Origin: an uncultured Pseudomonadota bacterium | GTDB lineage: Bacteria > Pseudomonadota > Gammaproteobacteria > Methylococcales > Methylomonadaceae | Assembly: GCA_903876445.1 (NCBI GenBank) | Contig: CAIQZX010000045.1 | Span: 1 to 43,786 of the forward strand | Direction: 5' to 3' | DNA: 43,786 bases | Shown: positions 1-8,290 of the stretch, in pieces | Layout: the number at the start of each line of letters is the position of its first letter | Numbering within the stretch: position 1 is the first letter of the stretch | Position numbers and translations under genes: made by a program | Notes under the pieces: generated by a model | Told to the model about the DNA's origin: nothing | The model's input: the letters and a program-made list of their open reading frames with translations, nothing else | Database searches by the model: none

Positions 1-723
1 TGCCATGCAAGCTGCCCAAGCGTGTGACACACAAGTATCACCCGAAACGCGCCCCGCTAATTTCGCCAAACTTTCTGGCGTGCGACCTTCGGCGATTTTT
101 TCGGTGCCTTTGTGAACGTAACCAAGCCGCTCTTCTAAATTCAAAATCAATTCGCCCACCGCCTGAAAACGAAAATGTCCCGGTTCGATAATTCCTGCAT
201 GAACAGGTCCAACAGGAATTTCATAAATACCAACTCCATGTGATTGAATAAAATGATAACCCGTGTCGGGCGGCGTAATTTCTGTTGGTAAACCATGAAC
301 AGAAAAATCGTGACGCAATGGATAATCGTGTTTTCCCCATGCTTTATGGCGCGTCCAACAACGTGGATCGGGATGATTCGAAAATTCAATACCCAACATA
401 TCGTGTGTATGGCGTTCAGAGCGATTTGCAGCCGCATAAACCGTAGCTTGCGACGGAATTTCTGGTTTTGAAACGTTAACGGTGGCGCGTAATAAAATGT
501 AACGCCCTGATTTTTCAAAACAGGCATGAACATAAAATTGTCTGTCAATTTGTTCAGCCCAGCCCGCCGCCCAACGCATTTTGTTTTCGGCGGCAATTTC
601 CGCGAAACGCTGCCAATGTTTATCATCAATTTGCCACAATTCTACAGCTGGCAAAATTTGTTCGGATTTAACAAAAATTTCTGTTTCGACTAACTGCGAT
701 AAAAACGCTTTTTGCCAACTCAT
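1..723 (-). CDS. HyfG/HycE-like large subunit of an Ehr-type complex (partial, C-terminus outside the window)
   Basis: This is the N-terminal 241 codons of a hydrogenase-4/complex I-type large subunit, and the frame is open to the window edge. Residues about 1-150 form a NuoC-like domain with the signature around SERHTHDMLGIEF, HPDPR and YPLRHDF. A NuoD/NiFe large-subunit domain begins after that (HSHGVGIYEIPVGPVHAG-like stretch). The place where true NiFe large subunits have R-x-C-G-x-C reads R225-V-S227-G-D-T230-C231-V-S-H234. Both N-terminal nickel ligands of the L1 motif are therefore replaced, and only a shifted Cys is left. Family knowledge: energy-converting hydrogenase-related (Ehr) complexes lack these cysteines. 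The start ATG overlaps the stop of the upstream HyfF-like gene (ATGA). The substrate is unknown, and the C-terminal L2 motif is not visible. Confidence 0.85.
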   Translation of the reverse strand, partial: MSWQKAFLSQLVETEIFVKSEQILPAVELWQIDDKHWQRFAEIAAENKMRWAAGWAEQIDRQFYVHACFEKSGRYILLRATVNVSKPEIPSQATVYAAANRSERHTHDMLGIEFSNHPDPRCWTRHKAWGKHDYPLRHDFSVHGLPTEITPPDTGYHFIQSHGVGIYEIPVGPVHAGIIEPGHFRFQAVGELILNLEERLGYVHKGTEKIAEGRTPESLAKLAGRVSGDTCVSHAWAACMA

Positions 724-2180
724 AACGCACTCCCTGAAATCAACAATGTCGCTTGACTAAACCAATCACTTAAAAAGCCCGGAATCGCTAAACCTAACCA
801 CAACGCCAATCCCAAATGCACGATGACGGGAATAAAATTAGCTTTAATTGGAGATTGACCTTCCGGTTTTTCACCATAAACAATCGGTTGAATATGGCGA
901 AACAGCCCTGCAAACGCAATTCCAATTCCTAATAATAACAACGGCGTGAGCCATGGATATTCGCGCATCGTGGCGAGCAAAACTAAAAATTCACTCGTAA
1001 AAACGCCAAACGGTGGAAAACCTGCAATCGCCACCGTGCCAATCAACAATCCCCAACCAACTTTAGGCTGGGTTTTAATCAAGCCACGAATGCCGCTGAT
1101 TTTTTGTGTGCCAGCCAATTGAGAGGCGTAACCCACGGTCACGAAAATCGCCGATTTTACTAATGAATGAACGGTCATGTGCAGCAACGCCGCGAAGGTC
1201 GCAAGCGGACCGCCGATACCAAACGCAAACGTCATCAATCCCATGTGTTCAATCGAGGAATAACTAAACAGCCGTTTAATATCTTTTTGGCGATGCAGAA
1301 ATAACGCCGCGACTAAAAAGGAAACCAGCCCAAATCCCATCATCAAATAGCCGGCAATGTGACTTTGCGTTGCGCCATCAACCAGCATTTTATTTCGCAC
1401 TACGGCATAAAGCGCGTCATTCAATAATAAACCGGACAATACCGCCGACATGGGCGTTGGGCCTTCAGAATGCGCGTCGGGCAACCAATTATGCAACGGC
1501 ACTAAACCTATTTTCGTGCCGTAACCAATCAACAAAAACACGAACGCAATTTCTAAAATATCAGGATTTAATTGCGTCGCGTGTTCATGCAAAACCGTCC
1601 AAAGCAACGCATTTTCACTGTCACCAATTTGCGATGCAGCGTAATACAACAAAATCGTTCCGAACAACGCTTGCGCGATACCAACCCCGCACAAAATAAA
1701 ATACTTCCAAGCCGCTTCAATCGATTCTGGCGTGCGATACAAACTCACCAATAAAACCGTTGCAAGCGTCGCGCCTTCCATCGAAACCCACATGATGCCC
1801 ATGTTATTAGTCGTCAAAACCAAATACATCGCCAACATAAAACCTTGATACATTGAGTAATAAAGTTTTAAACGTGAATCCGATAATTTTCCTATTTCTT
1901 TTTCGTGCGCCATGTATGGTGCAGAAAATAACGAAGTCGTAAAACCCACAAAAGCCGTCAGTACAATCAAATACACGTTAAACGAATCAATTAAAAACGC
2001 TTTGCCACTTGATAAAATCGTACCTTGATTAAAAACGGTAATCGCTAGCCAAATTGTGATAAATAAACTCACGGCGTTAATGCGCGTGTTGAGTTTGCCA
2101 ATATCTTCTTTATGACCTATAAGCCCAAAAAATAAAATTCCTGCCGCCGATAATAGCAATAACAAATAAACCGCAATCAT
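720..2180 (-). CDS. HyfF-like antiporter-type membrane subunit (NuoL/M/N superfamily)
   Basis: A 486-residue polytopic membrane protein of the Mrp antiporter/NuoN/HyfF superfamily. It would be a proton- or cation-translocating arm of the membrane complex. Visible family landmarks are the transmembrane Glu region (MWVSMEGATLATVLLV), the Lys-containing helix followed by TKIGLVPLHNWLPDAHSEGP, and the second Lys helix HMTVHSLVKSAIF. These are the residues that line the ion channel in this superfamily. E. coli HyfF is about 526 residues, so the length is near normal. Its ATG overlaps the stop of the HyfE-like gene, and its own stop overlaps the ATG of the large subunit, so translation is probably coupled. 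Whether it moves H+ or Na+ cannot be read from the sequence. Confidence 0.88.
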   Translation of the reverse strand: MIAVYLLLLLSAAGILFFGLIGHKEDIGKLNTRINAVSLFITIWLAITVFNQGTILSSGKAFLIDSFNVYLIVLTAFVGFTTSLFSAPYMAHEKEIGKLSDSRLKLYYSMYQGFMLAMYLVLTTNNMGIMWVSMEGATLATVLLVSLYRTPESIEAAWKYFILCGVGIAQALFGTILLYYAASQIGDSENALLWTVLHEHATQLNPDILEIAFVFLLIGYGTKIGLVPLHNWLPDAHSEGPTPMSAVLSGLLLNDALYAVVRNKMLVDGATQSHIAGYLMMGFGLVSFLVAALFLHRQKDIKRLFSYSSIEHMGLMTFAFGIGGPLATFAALLHMTVHSLVKSAIFVTVGYASQLAGTQKISGIRGLIKTQPKVGWGLLIGTVAIAGFPPFGVFTSEFLVLLATMREYPWLTPLLLLGIGIAFAGLFRHIQPIVYGEKPEGQSPIKANFIPVIVHLGLALWLGLAIPGFLSDWFSQATLLISGSAL

Positions 2181-2854
2181 CTGTCTACCTCATTTAGTTT
2201 ATTCATCATATCCACATCGAGCGAATCAATGCTGGTACGAATGTGTAAAAAGAAAATACCGAATAAAACCGCTGCGACTAAAACGTCAAACGCTACGCCT
2301 AATTCAACCACCATTGGCATTCCGTTTGTGGCGACAATCGCGGCAAAAAATAAACCGTTTTCAATCGACATAAAACCCACAACGTGCGCGACGGCTTGAC
2401 GATGCGAAATCATCAACAATAAGCCCAACAAAACAACTGACAAACTCACCGCTAACGCATTCAGCATAATCATTGATGATGTATGAATAATGGGTTGTAA
2501 AACGTAGTAACTAAAAACCATTAAACTCGCACCACCTAACATCACAGCAGTATTATTTTTTAACGCTTCAACATCGCGGTGCATATTCATGGCAAGCACT
2601 TGTTTTTGTAACATCCATGGAATGAAAACAACTTTCAATGCAAATGTCAGGACAGCAGAAATATATAAATGCGGATTATCCAAACTGAATGCGACCATTG
2701 AAGTGGTCAACGTCAGCAACAACCCTTGCACCGCAAATACAAAAATCAGCCGCAATAATCGCCCTTGCCCAAGCATTAAAAAAGACGTTAAACCGACCAA
2801 CGCGGACATAGATAAAATCGCCTGTGTGTAAAAATCTTGAGATTCGATATTCAT
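2177..2854 (-). CDS. HyfE-like membrane subunit
   Basis: A 225-residue, highly hydrophobic protein with about six or seven membrane helices. It is similar in size and position to E. coli HyfE (216 residues), whose C-terminal part resembles NuoK/MnhC. The NuoK-like stretch is visible near residues 155-205 (HVVGFMSIENGLFFAA, then MPMVVELGVAFDVLVAA), with the buried Glu residues typical of this fold. In the family it forms part of the membrane arm that carries ions in hydrogenase-4-like complexes. The gene sits between the HyfC-like and HyfF-like genes with ATGA overlaps at both ends, which fits stoichiometric production with them. HyfE-like proteins are found in the hydrogenase-4 and Ehr branches and not in complex I itself. 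Confidence 0.85.
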   Translation of the reverse strand: MNIESQDFYTQAILSMSALVGLTSFLMLGQGRLLRLIFVFAVQGLLLTLTTSMVAFSLDNPHLYISAVLTFALKVVFIPWMLQKQVLAMNMHRDVEALKNNTAVMLGGASLMVFSYYVLQPIIHTSSMIMLNALAVSLSVVLLGLLLMISHRQAVAHVVGFMSIENGLFFAAIVATNGMPMVVELGVAFDVLVAAVLFGIFFLHIRTSIDSLDVDMMNKLNEVDR

Positions 2855-3795
2855 CGCGTGGACTCCAAAATGATATGACTTAACATTCCCAACAAGCCCA
2901 ATAAATAAGCGAAACCGAGATATTCTTGCACACGGAATAAGCGCATTTTGGCAACAGCTGTTTCAGCGATGGCTAAAACAACACACAACAAAATGAGTTT
3001 TCCAGCGATAACTAACAAGCCATAACCTAACGCCGATAAACCGAAACTTTCTGCGATGCCCCACGGAAAAAAGATGTTTGAAATCAAAACGCCGTAAAGC
3101 ATAAATTTAAGTTGACTTGCCCATTCAATTAACGCCAAATGTCGTCCGCTGTATTCCAAAATCATCGCTTCATGAATCATCGTCAATTCTAAATGCGTGG
3201 TCGGATTATCGACGGGAATGCGTCCTGTTTCTGCTACGGCGACTAACATTAACGCAAATAATGCAAACACAAATGAAGGACGTAAAACGACACCTTCATT
3301 CAAAACGTGTTCGATTGCGCCCGATAAATTTGTTGTCGAAGCGGTCATTGTTAACGTGAAAACTGCCATCAACATCGCAGGTTCGGCGAGTGATGAAATT
3401 GTCATTTCGCGCGACGAACCCATGCCGCCAAATGCGGTACCAATATCTAAACCCGCCAACGCTAAAAAGAAGCGAGCGAAAGCAAAAAATCCGACTAACA
3501 CAATTACATCGGCTTCGGCAGAAGTTGGTAAATCAACGGCAATAAACGGCACAACTGATGCAGCTAAAACCATTGCGGTAAAAACAATGTAAGGCGTGGT
3601 GCAAAACAACCACGACGCATCTTCAGAAATGACAGGTTGTTTGCGCGTTAATTTGAGTAAATCCCGATACGGTTGCAACAATGACGGTGCGCGGCGGTTT
3701 TGCAAACGGCATTTGCAAAATTTCATGAACCCCGCCAAAAATGGCGCGAGCGCGACAAATAAAGCAGTTTGTAAAATAGCGATTAACCAGTTCAT
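2851..3795 (-). CDS. HyfC/HycD-like membrane subunit (NuoH family)
   Basis: A 314-residue NuoH-family membrane subunit, which in this family anchors the peripheral arm and forms part of the quinone/proton path. The family signature is visible at residues about 20-50 (FLAGFMKFCKC, NRRAPSLLQPYRDLLKL) and at about 205-230 (ELTMIHEAMILEYSGRHLAL). The ATG at 3795 is chosen because it overlaps the stop of the HyfB-like gene in an ATGA, matching every other junction in this operon. A GGTGG ribosome site lies just upstream of it. A second ATG at 3810 would add five residues. E. coli HycD (307) and HyfC (315) support the shorter form. The gene is co-transcribed with its neighbours. Confidence 0.88.
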   Translation of the reverse strand: MNWLIAILQTALFVALAPFLAGFMKFCKCRLQNRRAPSLLQPYRDLLKLTRKQPVISEDASWLFCTTPYIVFTAMVLAASVVPFIAVDLPTSAEADVIVLVGFFAFARFFLALAGLDIGTAFGGMGSSREMTISSLAEPAMLMAVFTLTMTASTTNLSGAIEHVLNEGVVLRPSFVFALFALMLVAVAETGRIPVDNPTTHLELTMIHEAMILEYSGRHLALIEWASQLKFMLYGVLISNIFFPWGIAESFGLSALGYGLLVIAGKLILLCVVLAIAETAVAKMRLFRVQEYLGFAYLLGLLGMLSHIILESTR

Positions 3796-5819
3796 AGACT
3801 GACCACCCATAAAAGAAGAATTAACGTTGCTAACGAATAACCAAGATACGTCCGAATGTTGCCCGTTTGAATACGCCCGACTTGTTTAGCCACAACATTC
3901 ACGCCACGTTCAATCGGTTGATAAACACGAACCCAACTGTGATCTTGAATATGCAACGTATAACGCACATCAGCGACGTTTAATTTCGTATTTTCACGCA
4001 TCGTTTTTTCGACTTTTTCATCGATTAAAAATGCCGTTGCAAAAATTCGACGTAATGGCATCGTGAATGCGCTAGATGTGTATTGCATCCGATGTGTTAA
4101 ACCACCAAAACCGCAATCCCATGTTGGCGCGATTCGCATCGTGGTTTCAGAATTTCTATGCAATAACCAAAAACTGATACCTGCCGCACACACTGCGCCG
4201 ATTAAAATCAATGGCGCAGTATATGACGCTTGTTCGGGTGAAACAGGTGCAATCGAGATGAACGACAATACGTCTTTTGCAGGCAATGTTGAACCGAGTA
4301 ATTGTTTTGAAACATTATCAATTAAATGCAAAATCGAACTAGGGAAAATTCCAAAGAAAAAACATAAACCCGCCAACATCGCTGGCGCGGCGTGCATTCC
4401 TTTGTCTTGAATTTCTTTCGCTTTTTCGGCATGACGCGAACGCGGAACGCCTAAAAAAATTAAACCAAAAACTTTCACAAAACACGCTGCAGCTAATGCT
4501 GCGGTCAATGCTAATGCCGCCGCTGAAACGGGAATTAAACTCCGCAAAACACCGTTATCCAAAACATCAACCTGCAACGCGGTTTGAAACGCCAACCATT
4601 CCGACACAAAACCATTGAACAACGGCAACGATGAAATGCTCATGCAGCCAATCAGAAAAATCACGCTAGTTTTCGGCATTCGTTTAATCAATCCGCCCAA
4701 CATATCAATGTTTAATTCATGCGTTTGATGATGAATCATGCCCGCGCCCAAAAACAGTAAATTTTTAAACAGCGCGTGATTGAAGGCATGAAACAACGCA
4801 GCTAATAAACCGAGTGCAGCCAGTTCTTGTTGATCATTGGCTAAGAAAATCATGCTCAAACCCAAAACCATCACGATGATGCCAATGTTTTCAACGGAAC
4901 TGTAAGCGAGTAAGCGTTTCAAATTCTGTTGCATCATGGCGTATAAAATTCCGCTCAACGCTGAAATCGTACCGACAATCAATAACACTACGCCCCATTG
5001 CCAATGCACTTCAGGTAACAAATCGAAACAAAAACGAATCAGTCCATACAACGCAACTTTTAACATTACGCCACTCATCAATCCTGAAATATGCGATGGC
5101 GCGACAGGATGCGCTTCAGGCAACCAAACATGAATCGGAACTAAACCCGCTTTCATACCAAAGCCCATCAACGCCAATACAAACGCAATGCTCATCCACG
5201 TCGTCGAAATTGTCGAAGCGCGTAAGGCATCAAACGTAAATCCATCGGCAAAACTCGCGACCACGCCAAACGCTAAAATAATCAGCAATGCGCCAACTTC
5301 TGCCATCAATAAATATAAAAATGCGGCGCGGCGATTCGCGGCATTTTCATGTTGAAACGCCACCAGAAAATAACTTGCGACTGACATCAATTCCCACGCA
5401 ATCATGAACATAAACGCATCATCAGCCAGTAAAACCAGCATCATTCCTGCAATAAATAAGCCCGTGAACAAGCTCAAAACCGCAAAGTTTTCAGCATTTT
5501 TTTGTTCATGGTGCGTGTAATGTGGTGCATAAAAACTGACCGCAAATACCGCAATGCCAATAATCAGAAAAAAGAATGCCGACAAACTATCAAAATGAAC
5601 GTGCCACGGAATCCAAGGTAGCCCTAAACTCAAGGTATCGAGGCGGATTTCAGGATAAATCAATTCGCCCAGCCCCGCTAAAATCGCCGTCAATCCCGAT
5701 GCGCCCAACAACCAAAACACCAATTGTTTATTTACTTCGGGTTTGAATAAATGCGCGATTGCCACACCACCTGACGCGAAACTCAGTAAAACCGCGCTAT
5801 AAGCTAAAAATAAAATCAT
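3792..5819 (-). CDS. HyfB-like antiporter-type membrane subunit (NuoL family)
   Basis: A 675-residue polytopic protein of the HyfB/HycC branch of the NuoL family; E. coli HyfB has 672 residues. The ion-channel landmarks are present: a Glu in the helix WELMSVASYFLVAF, Lys in GMKAGLVPIHVWLPEAH, and a second Lys in FNHALFKNLLFLGAG. The C-terminal third is longer than in the HyfF-like paralogue, as expected for HyfB. The start is taken at the ATG at 5819, which has GGGG about seven bases upstream. An in-frame TTG four codons earlier is less likely. The gene lies 24 bases after the SulP stop. Together with the HyfF-like gene it gives the complex two antiporter-type subunits. Confidence 0.88.
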   Translation of the reverse strand: MILFLAYSAVLLSFASGGVAIAHLFKPEVNKQLVFWLLGASGLTAILAGLGELIYPEIRLDTLSLGLPWIPWHVHFDSLSAFFFLIIGIAVFAVSFYAPHYTHHEQKNAENFAVLSLFTGLFIAGMMLVLLADDAFMFMIAWELMSVASYFLVAFQHENAANRRAAFLYLLMAEVGALLIILAFGVVASFADGFTFDALRASTISTTWMSIAFVLALMGFGMKAGLVPIHVWLPEAHPVAPSHISGLMSGVMLKVALYGLIRFCFDLLPEVHWQWGVVLLIVGTISALSGILYAMMQQNLKRLLAYSSVENIGIIVMVLGLSMIFLANDQQELAALGLLAALFHAFNHALFKNLLFLGAGMIHHQTHELNIDMLGGLIKRMPKTSVIFLIGCMSISSLPLFNGFVSEWLAFQTALQVDVLDNGVLRSLIPVSAAALALTAALAAACFVKVFGLIFLGVPRSRHAEKAKEIQDKGMHAAPAMLAGLCFFFGIFPSSILHLIDNVSKQLLGSTLPAKDVLSFISIAPVSPEQASYTAPLILIGAVCAAGISFWLLHRNSETTMRIAPTWDCGFGGLTHRMQYTSSAFTMPLRRIFATAFLIDEKVEKTMRENTKLNVADVRYTLHIQDHSWVRVYQPIERGVNVVAKQVGRIQTGNIRTYLGYSLATLILLLWVVSL

Positions 5820-5843
5820 TGGTTTCCCCAATTGATTATGAAA

Positions 5844-7475
5844 TTACGATTTAATCCGACGTGCCGCCAACGGATGATCTGAAAAGGATTCGTGTGCATC
5901 CAAACCTTGAAATTTGCAATGTCCACCTTGTGATTCGTAGTCATGCTGAAACTCATGGAAAAATTCCATCACTGTGTGGTCGATTAACGTTACTTTGCTT
6001 TTGTCGAAAATCAGCGTTTTTCCGTGTTCGATTTCTGCTAACGCTTCTTTTAAGGCTAAGAAATTCGAGAAAATGGCTGCACCTTCGATAGAAATTAAAA
6101 TTGAACTGTTAGCTTGAACGTTTTGAGTGAAATGAATTTTGAATAAATTGTCAGGTTTCGCGCCGTGAAATAAATGAATCGTAAGCTTTACCAAAATTCC
6201 AATCGCGACACCAATCAATAAATCGGTCGCAATCACGCTAATAATTGTCGCAACAAAAATAAATAATTGTTCTTTACCAATACCCATTACGTTAGCGAAT
6301 TCACGCGGTGACGCTAAACGAAAGCCAGTGAAAACTAATAATGACGCGAGAGCTGCTAAAGGAATGCTATGAATTAAACGCGGGAAAAAAACGACAAATA
6401 TCAATAAAAATGTACCGTGAAAAAAGTTCGCCCATTGCGTTTTTGCGCCGTTGTTAACGTTTGCTGAACTTCGCACGATTTCTGCAATCATCGGCAAACC
6501 ACCGATTGAACCAGCCACTAAATTTCCTACACCAACAGCCGTTAAATCTTTGTTCAAATTCGAATGTCTTTTGTATGGGTCTAATTTATCAACAGCCATT
6601 GCGCTCAATAAACTTTCTAAACTTCCGACTAAAGCAATCGCAATGACCGCTTCCCAAAATTCAAGGGTGAAAAATTTGCCAAAATCAGGGAAGTAAAAAC
6701 TTGATGTGAAATTTTCAGAAATTGCGACTAAAAATTTAGGACCCACTTCGGCAGCTGGTGTGTGTTCAGGCGTAAGTAAATAAATGTGTTCATGCTCTAA
6801 TTCAAAATAATGAGCGAAAAACATTCCCATTAAAACCACGACAAGTGGCGCAGGAATCATTTTTAAAGTTTTGTTTTGAAGTAATGACCAAATAATTAAA
6901 ATCACTAATCCCGCAAAACCAATAATCGCAATTTCTAAATTCAAATTTGCAAAACTATGAGGAATTTGTGCGATGGTGGAAAGTAGACTTCCTTTTTCTG
7001 GTGTAACACCTAAAACGACATGAATTTGTTTCGCCATGATTATGATGCCAATTGCGGCAAGCATTCCATGAACGACGGAAGCTGGAAAAAATGAACTTAA
7101 ACGCCCAGCTTTAAATATGCCGAGTAAAATTTGAATAACACTTGCAATCACAATTGCCGCCAGAGCATAACGATAACCTGCCATCGCATCACCTTCGCCC
7201 AAACTTTGAACGGCATCATAAACCACAACGATTAAACCAGCCGCAGGACCGTTAATCGTAACAAATGAACCACTACCGCGTGATACCACCATGCCACCAA
7301 TAATCGCCGTGATAATACCCGCAGAAGGTGGAAAGCCAGAAGCCATTGAAATACCTAAACATAACGGCAAGGCAATTAAAAAGACTAAAAAACCAGAAAG
7401 CAAATCATTTTTCCAGTAGGCTTTTAAGCCTGCCAACCCCGTGGCGGGGAAAGATGAAGCGATTGAACCACTCAT
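5844..7475 (-). CDS. SulP-family inorganic anion transporter with STAS domain
   Basis: A 543-residue SulP/SLC26-type secondary transporter in the inner membrane. Residues about 20-430 are the transport domain (signatures KNDLLSGFLVFLIALPLCLG, GPAAGLIVVVYDAV, VAGSIGGLPMIAEIVRSSAN). Residues about 450-530 are a C-terminal STAS domain (ILISIEGAAIFSNFLALK, IFDKSKVTLIDHTVMEFF). The start at 7475 has a GAGG ribosome site six bases upstream, and an earlier in-frame start is less likely. Family members move sulfate or bicarbonate (BicA); the substrate cannot be told from the sequence. It is the first gene of the operon that continues with the hydrogenase-4-like membrane complex, which makes bicarbonate or another anion coupled to an ion gradient the most interesting option. 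No carbonic anhydrase domain is fused to it. Confidence 0.9.
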   Translation of the reverse strand: MSGSIASSFPATGLAGLKAYWKNDLLSGFLVFLIALPLCLGISMASGFPPSAGIITAIIGGMVVSRGSGSFVTINGPAAGLIVVVYDAVQSLGEGDAMAGYRYALAAIVIASVIQILLGIFKAGRLSSFFPASVVHGMLAAIGIIIMAKQIHVVLGVTPEKGSLLSTIAQIPHSFANLNLEIAIIGFAGLVILIIWSLLQNKTLKMIPAPLVVVLMGMFFAHYFELEHEHIYLLTPEHTPAAEVGPKFLVAISENFTSSFYFPDFGKFFTLEFWEAVIAIALVGSLESLLSAMAVDKLDPYKRHSNLNKDLTAVGVGNLVAGSIGGLPMIAEIVRSSANVNNGAKTQWANFFHGTFLLIFVVFFPRLIHSIPLAALASLLVFTGFRLASPREFANVMGIGKEQLFIFVATIISVIATDLLIGVAIGILVKLTIHLFHGAKPDNLFKIHFTQNVQANSSILISIEGAAIFSNFLALKEALAEIEHGKTLIFDKSKVTLIDHTVMEFFHEFQHDYESQGGHCKFQGLDAHESFSDHPLAARRIKS

Positions 7476-7652
7476 AAAAAACCTCGTTACGCTGAACAAA
7501 AAATAAAAAGTTATTTATGAGCAAAGCGATTAACGTGCCATGCAACTTAATTTATGTAATGCGTTGAAAAATTGCAGTTTTTTAAATTTTTTTAGAGTTG
7601 AAAAAATAGTGGAAGTAATAAAACTGGGGGATAAAAACCGGTGCGGTGGTTT

Positions 7653-7678
7653 TGAACTATGAACTATATATGAACTAT
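7653..7678. repeat. Three direct copies of TGAACTAT in the SulP operon upstream region
   Basis: The octamer TGAACTAT occurs at 7653-7660, 7660-7667 and 7671-7678, with start-to-start spacings of 7 and 11 bases. It lies about 180 bases upstream of the SulP start codon. Direct repeats of this kind can be activator sites, but they could also be chance in an AT-rich spacer. Confidence 0.5.
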
Positions 7679-7831
7679 AAATGTTATAGCTAACGAATGT
7701 AATTCGGAACGCTGTGTATTTAGAAGAATCAACGAATCTGGGTAGGTGTCAAATTTTATTACAATCACTTTATGATACTTTAGGTATAAACGTCGTGAAA
7801 ATGATTTTTAAAAATGGATATTCCATAAACG

Positions 7832-7869
7832 ACTTAGCCCGACTTCTGGAATCAGAAGTCGGGCTAAGT
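7832..7869. repeat. Perfect 17-bp inverted repeat with 4-nt loop
   Basis: The arms at 7832-7848 and 7853-7869 are perfectly complementary over 17 bases (core AGCCCGACTTCTG) around a GAAT loop. Neither strand has a T-run after the stem, so it does not look like a simple rho-independent terminator. It sits between the SulP operon promoter region and the end of the small membrane-protein gene. It may be an mRNA-end stabiliser or a REP-like repeat. Confidence 0.75.
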
Positions 7870-7881
7870 TACAGCAATAAA

Positions 7882-7901
7882 TCTCCCTTAAAAAGGGGAG
7901 A
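7882..7901 (-). terminator. Hairpin just after the small membrane-protein gene
   Basis: The arms TCTCCC (7882-7887) and GGGAGA (7896-7901) form a short stem. On the minus strand it is followed by TTTATT. It starts right after the stop codon of the 61-residue gene, so it is a plausible weak terminator for that gene. Confidence 0.45.
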
Positions 7902-7903
7902 AA

Positions 7904-8089
7904 TTAGTTACTGTTGTTGCGGTGTTTGTTTTCAATTTTTTGGAAAACTTCAGCTTGGCTTTGAGCCACAGCACCGCTTTGCAAATGTTTAGTTTCGTCT
8001 GCTTTTAACATTAAGACCAAAATGACGGTTGCAACAATCAAACCACCAATATAAAACCAGAAATAATCTTTTTCTTGTGTATCAGACAT
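7904..8089 (-). CDS. Small single-span membrane protein, function unknown
   Basis: A 61-residue protein with a short polar N-terminus (MSDTQEKDY), one strong membrane helix at about residues 10-30 (FWFYIGGLIVATVILVLML), and a polar tail rich in Gln and Asn. It is supported as a real gene by a good ribosome site (TGAGGATT, eight bases before the ATG) and a hairpin directly after the stop. It is monocistronic and divergent from maf. I do not recognise a family. Its size and topology would suit an accessory subunit of a membrane complex or a small stress protein, but nothing in the sequence decides this. Confidence 0.6.
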   Translation of the reverse strand: MSDTQEKDYFWFYIGGLIVATVILVLMLKADETKHLQSGAVAQSQAEVFQKIENKHRNNSN

Positions 8090-8290
8090 CTTTAAATCCT
8101 CATAGTTATTATAATAATTTTTATGTCTCTTTCTTCGAAGAGGTATCGTTTAAAACGACGGGTATATTTTTATCACGATTTTAGGTTTCGTGTCAAAACC
8201 ATAAATTTAAAATTGAATTAAAAATTCACAATTTCTTATTCAAATTCACTTAACATAAAGCGTTACTCAACTTTTCATAAGGGTCTAAAC

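Larger units (their letters stand above)
7476..7903. other. Intergenic region upstream of the SulP operon
   Basis: About 430 bases without a convincing gene. It is AT-rich and contains the promoter region for the SulP operon (no clear -35/-10 pair could be assigned), three copies of the octamer TGAACTAT, and two hairpins near its right end that are listed separately. An open frame running from here across 7714-7992 has no ribosome site or recognisable domain. It also overlaps the better supported small minus-strand gene, so it is not called. Confidence 0.6.

Noticed and set aside
3197-3592. Plus-strand 131-residue open frame inside the HyfC-like gene
   Set aside because: Antisense shadow of a clearly conserved membrane subunit, with a composition typical of reverse-frame reading.
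1-5819. A genuine hydrogenase-4 or formate hydrogenlyase operon
   Set aside because: Gene order fits, but the L1 nickel-ligand cysteines of the large subunit are replaced, and a SulP gene is at the front. An Ehr-type complex fits better. The C-terminal motif could not be seen.
7714-7992. Plus-strand 92-residue open frame in the spacer left of maf
   Set aside because: It runs through the 17-bp hairpin and over the better supported minus-strand membrane gene. It has no ribosome site or recognisable domain.
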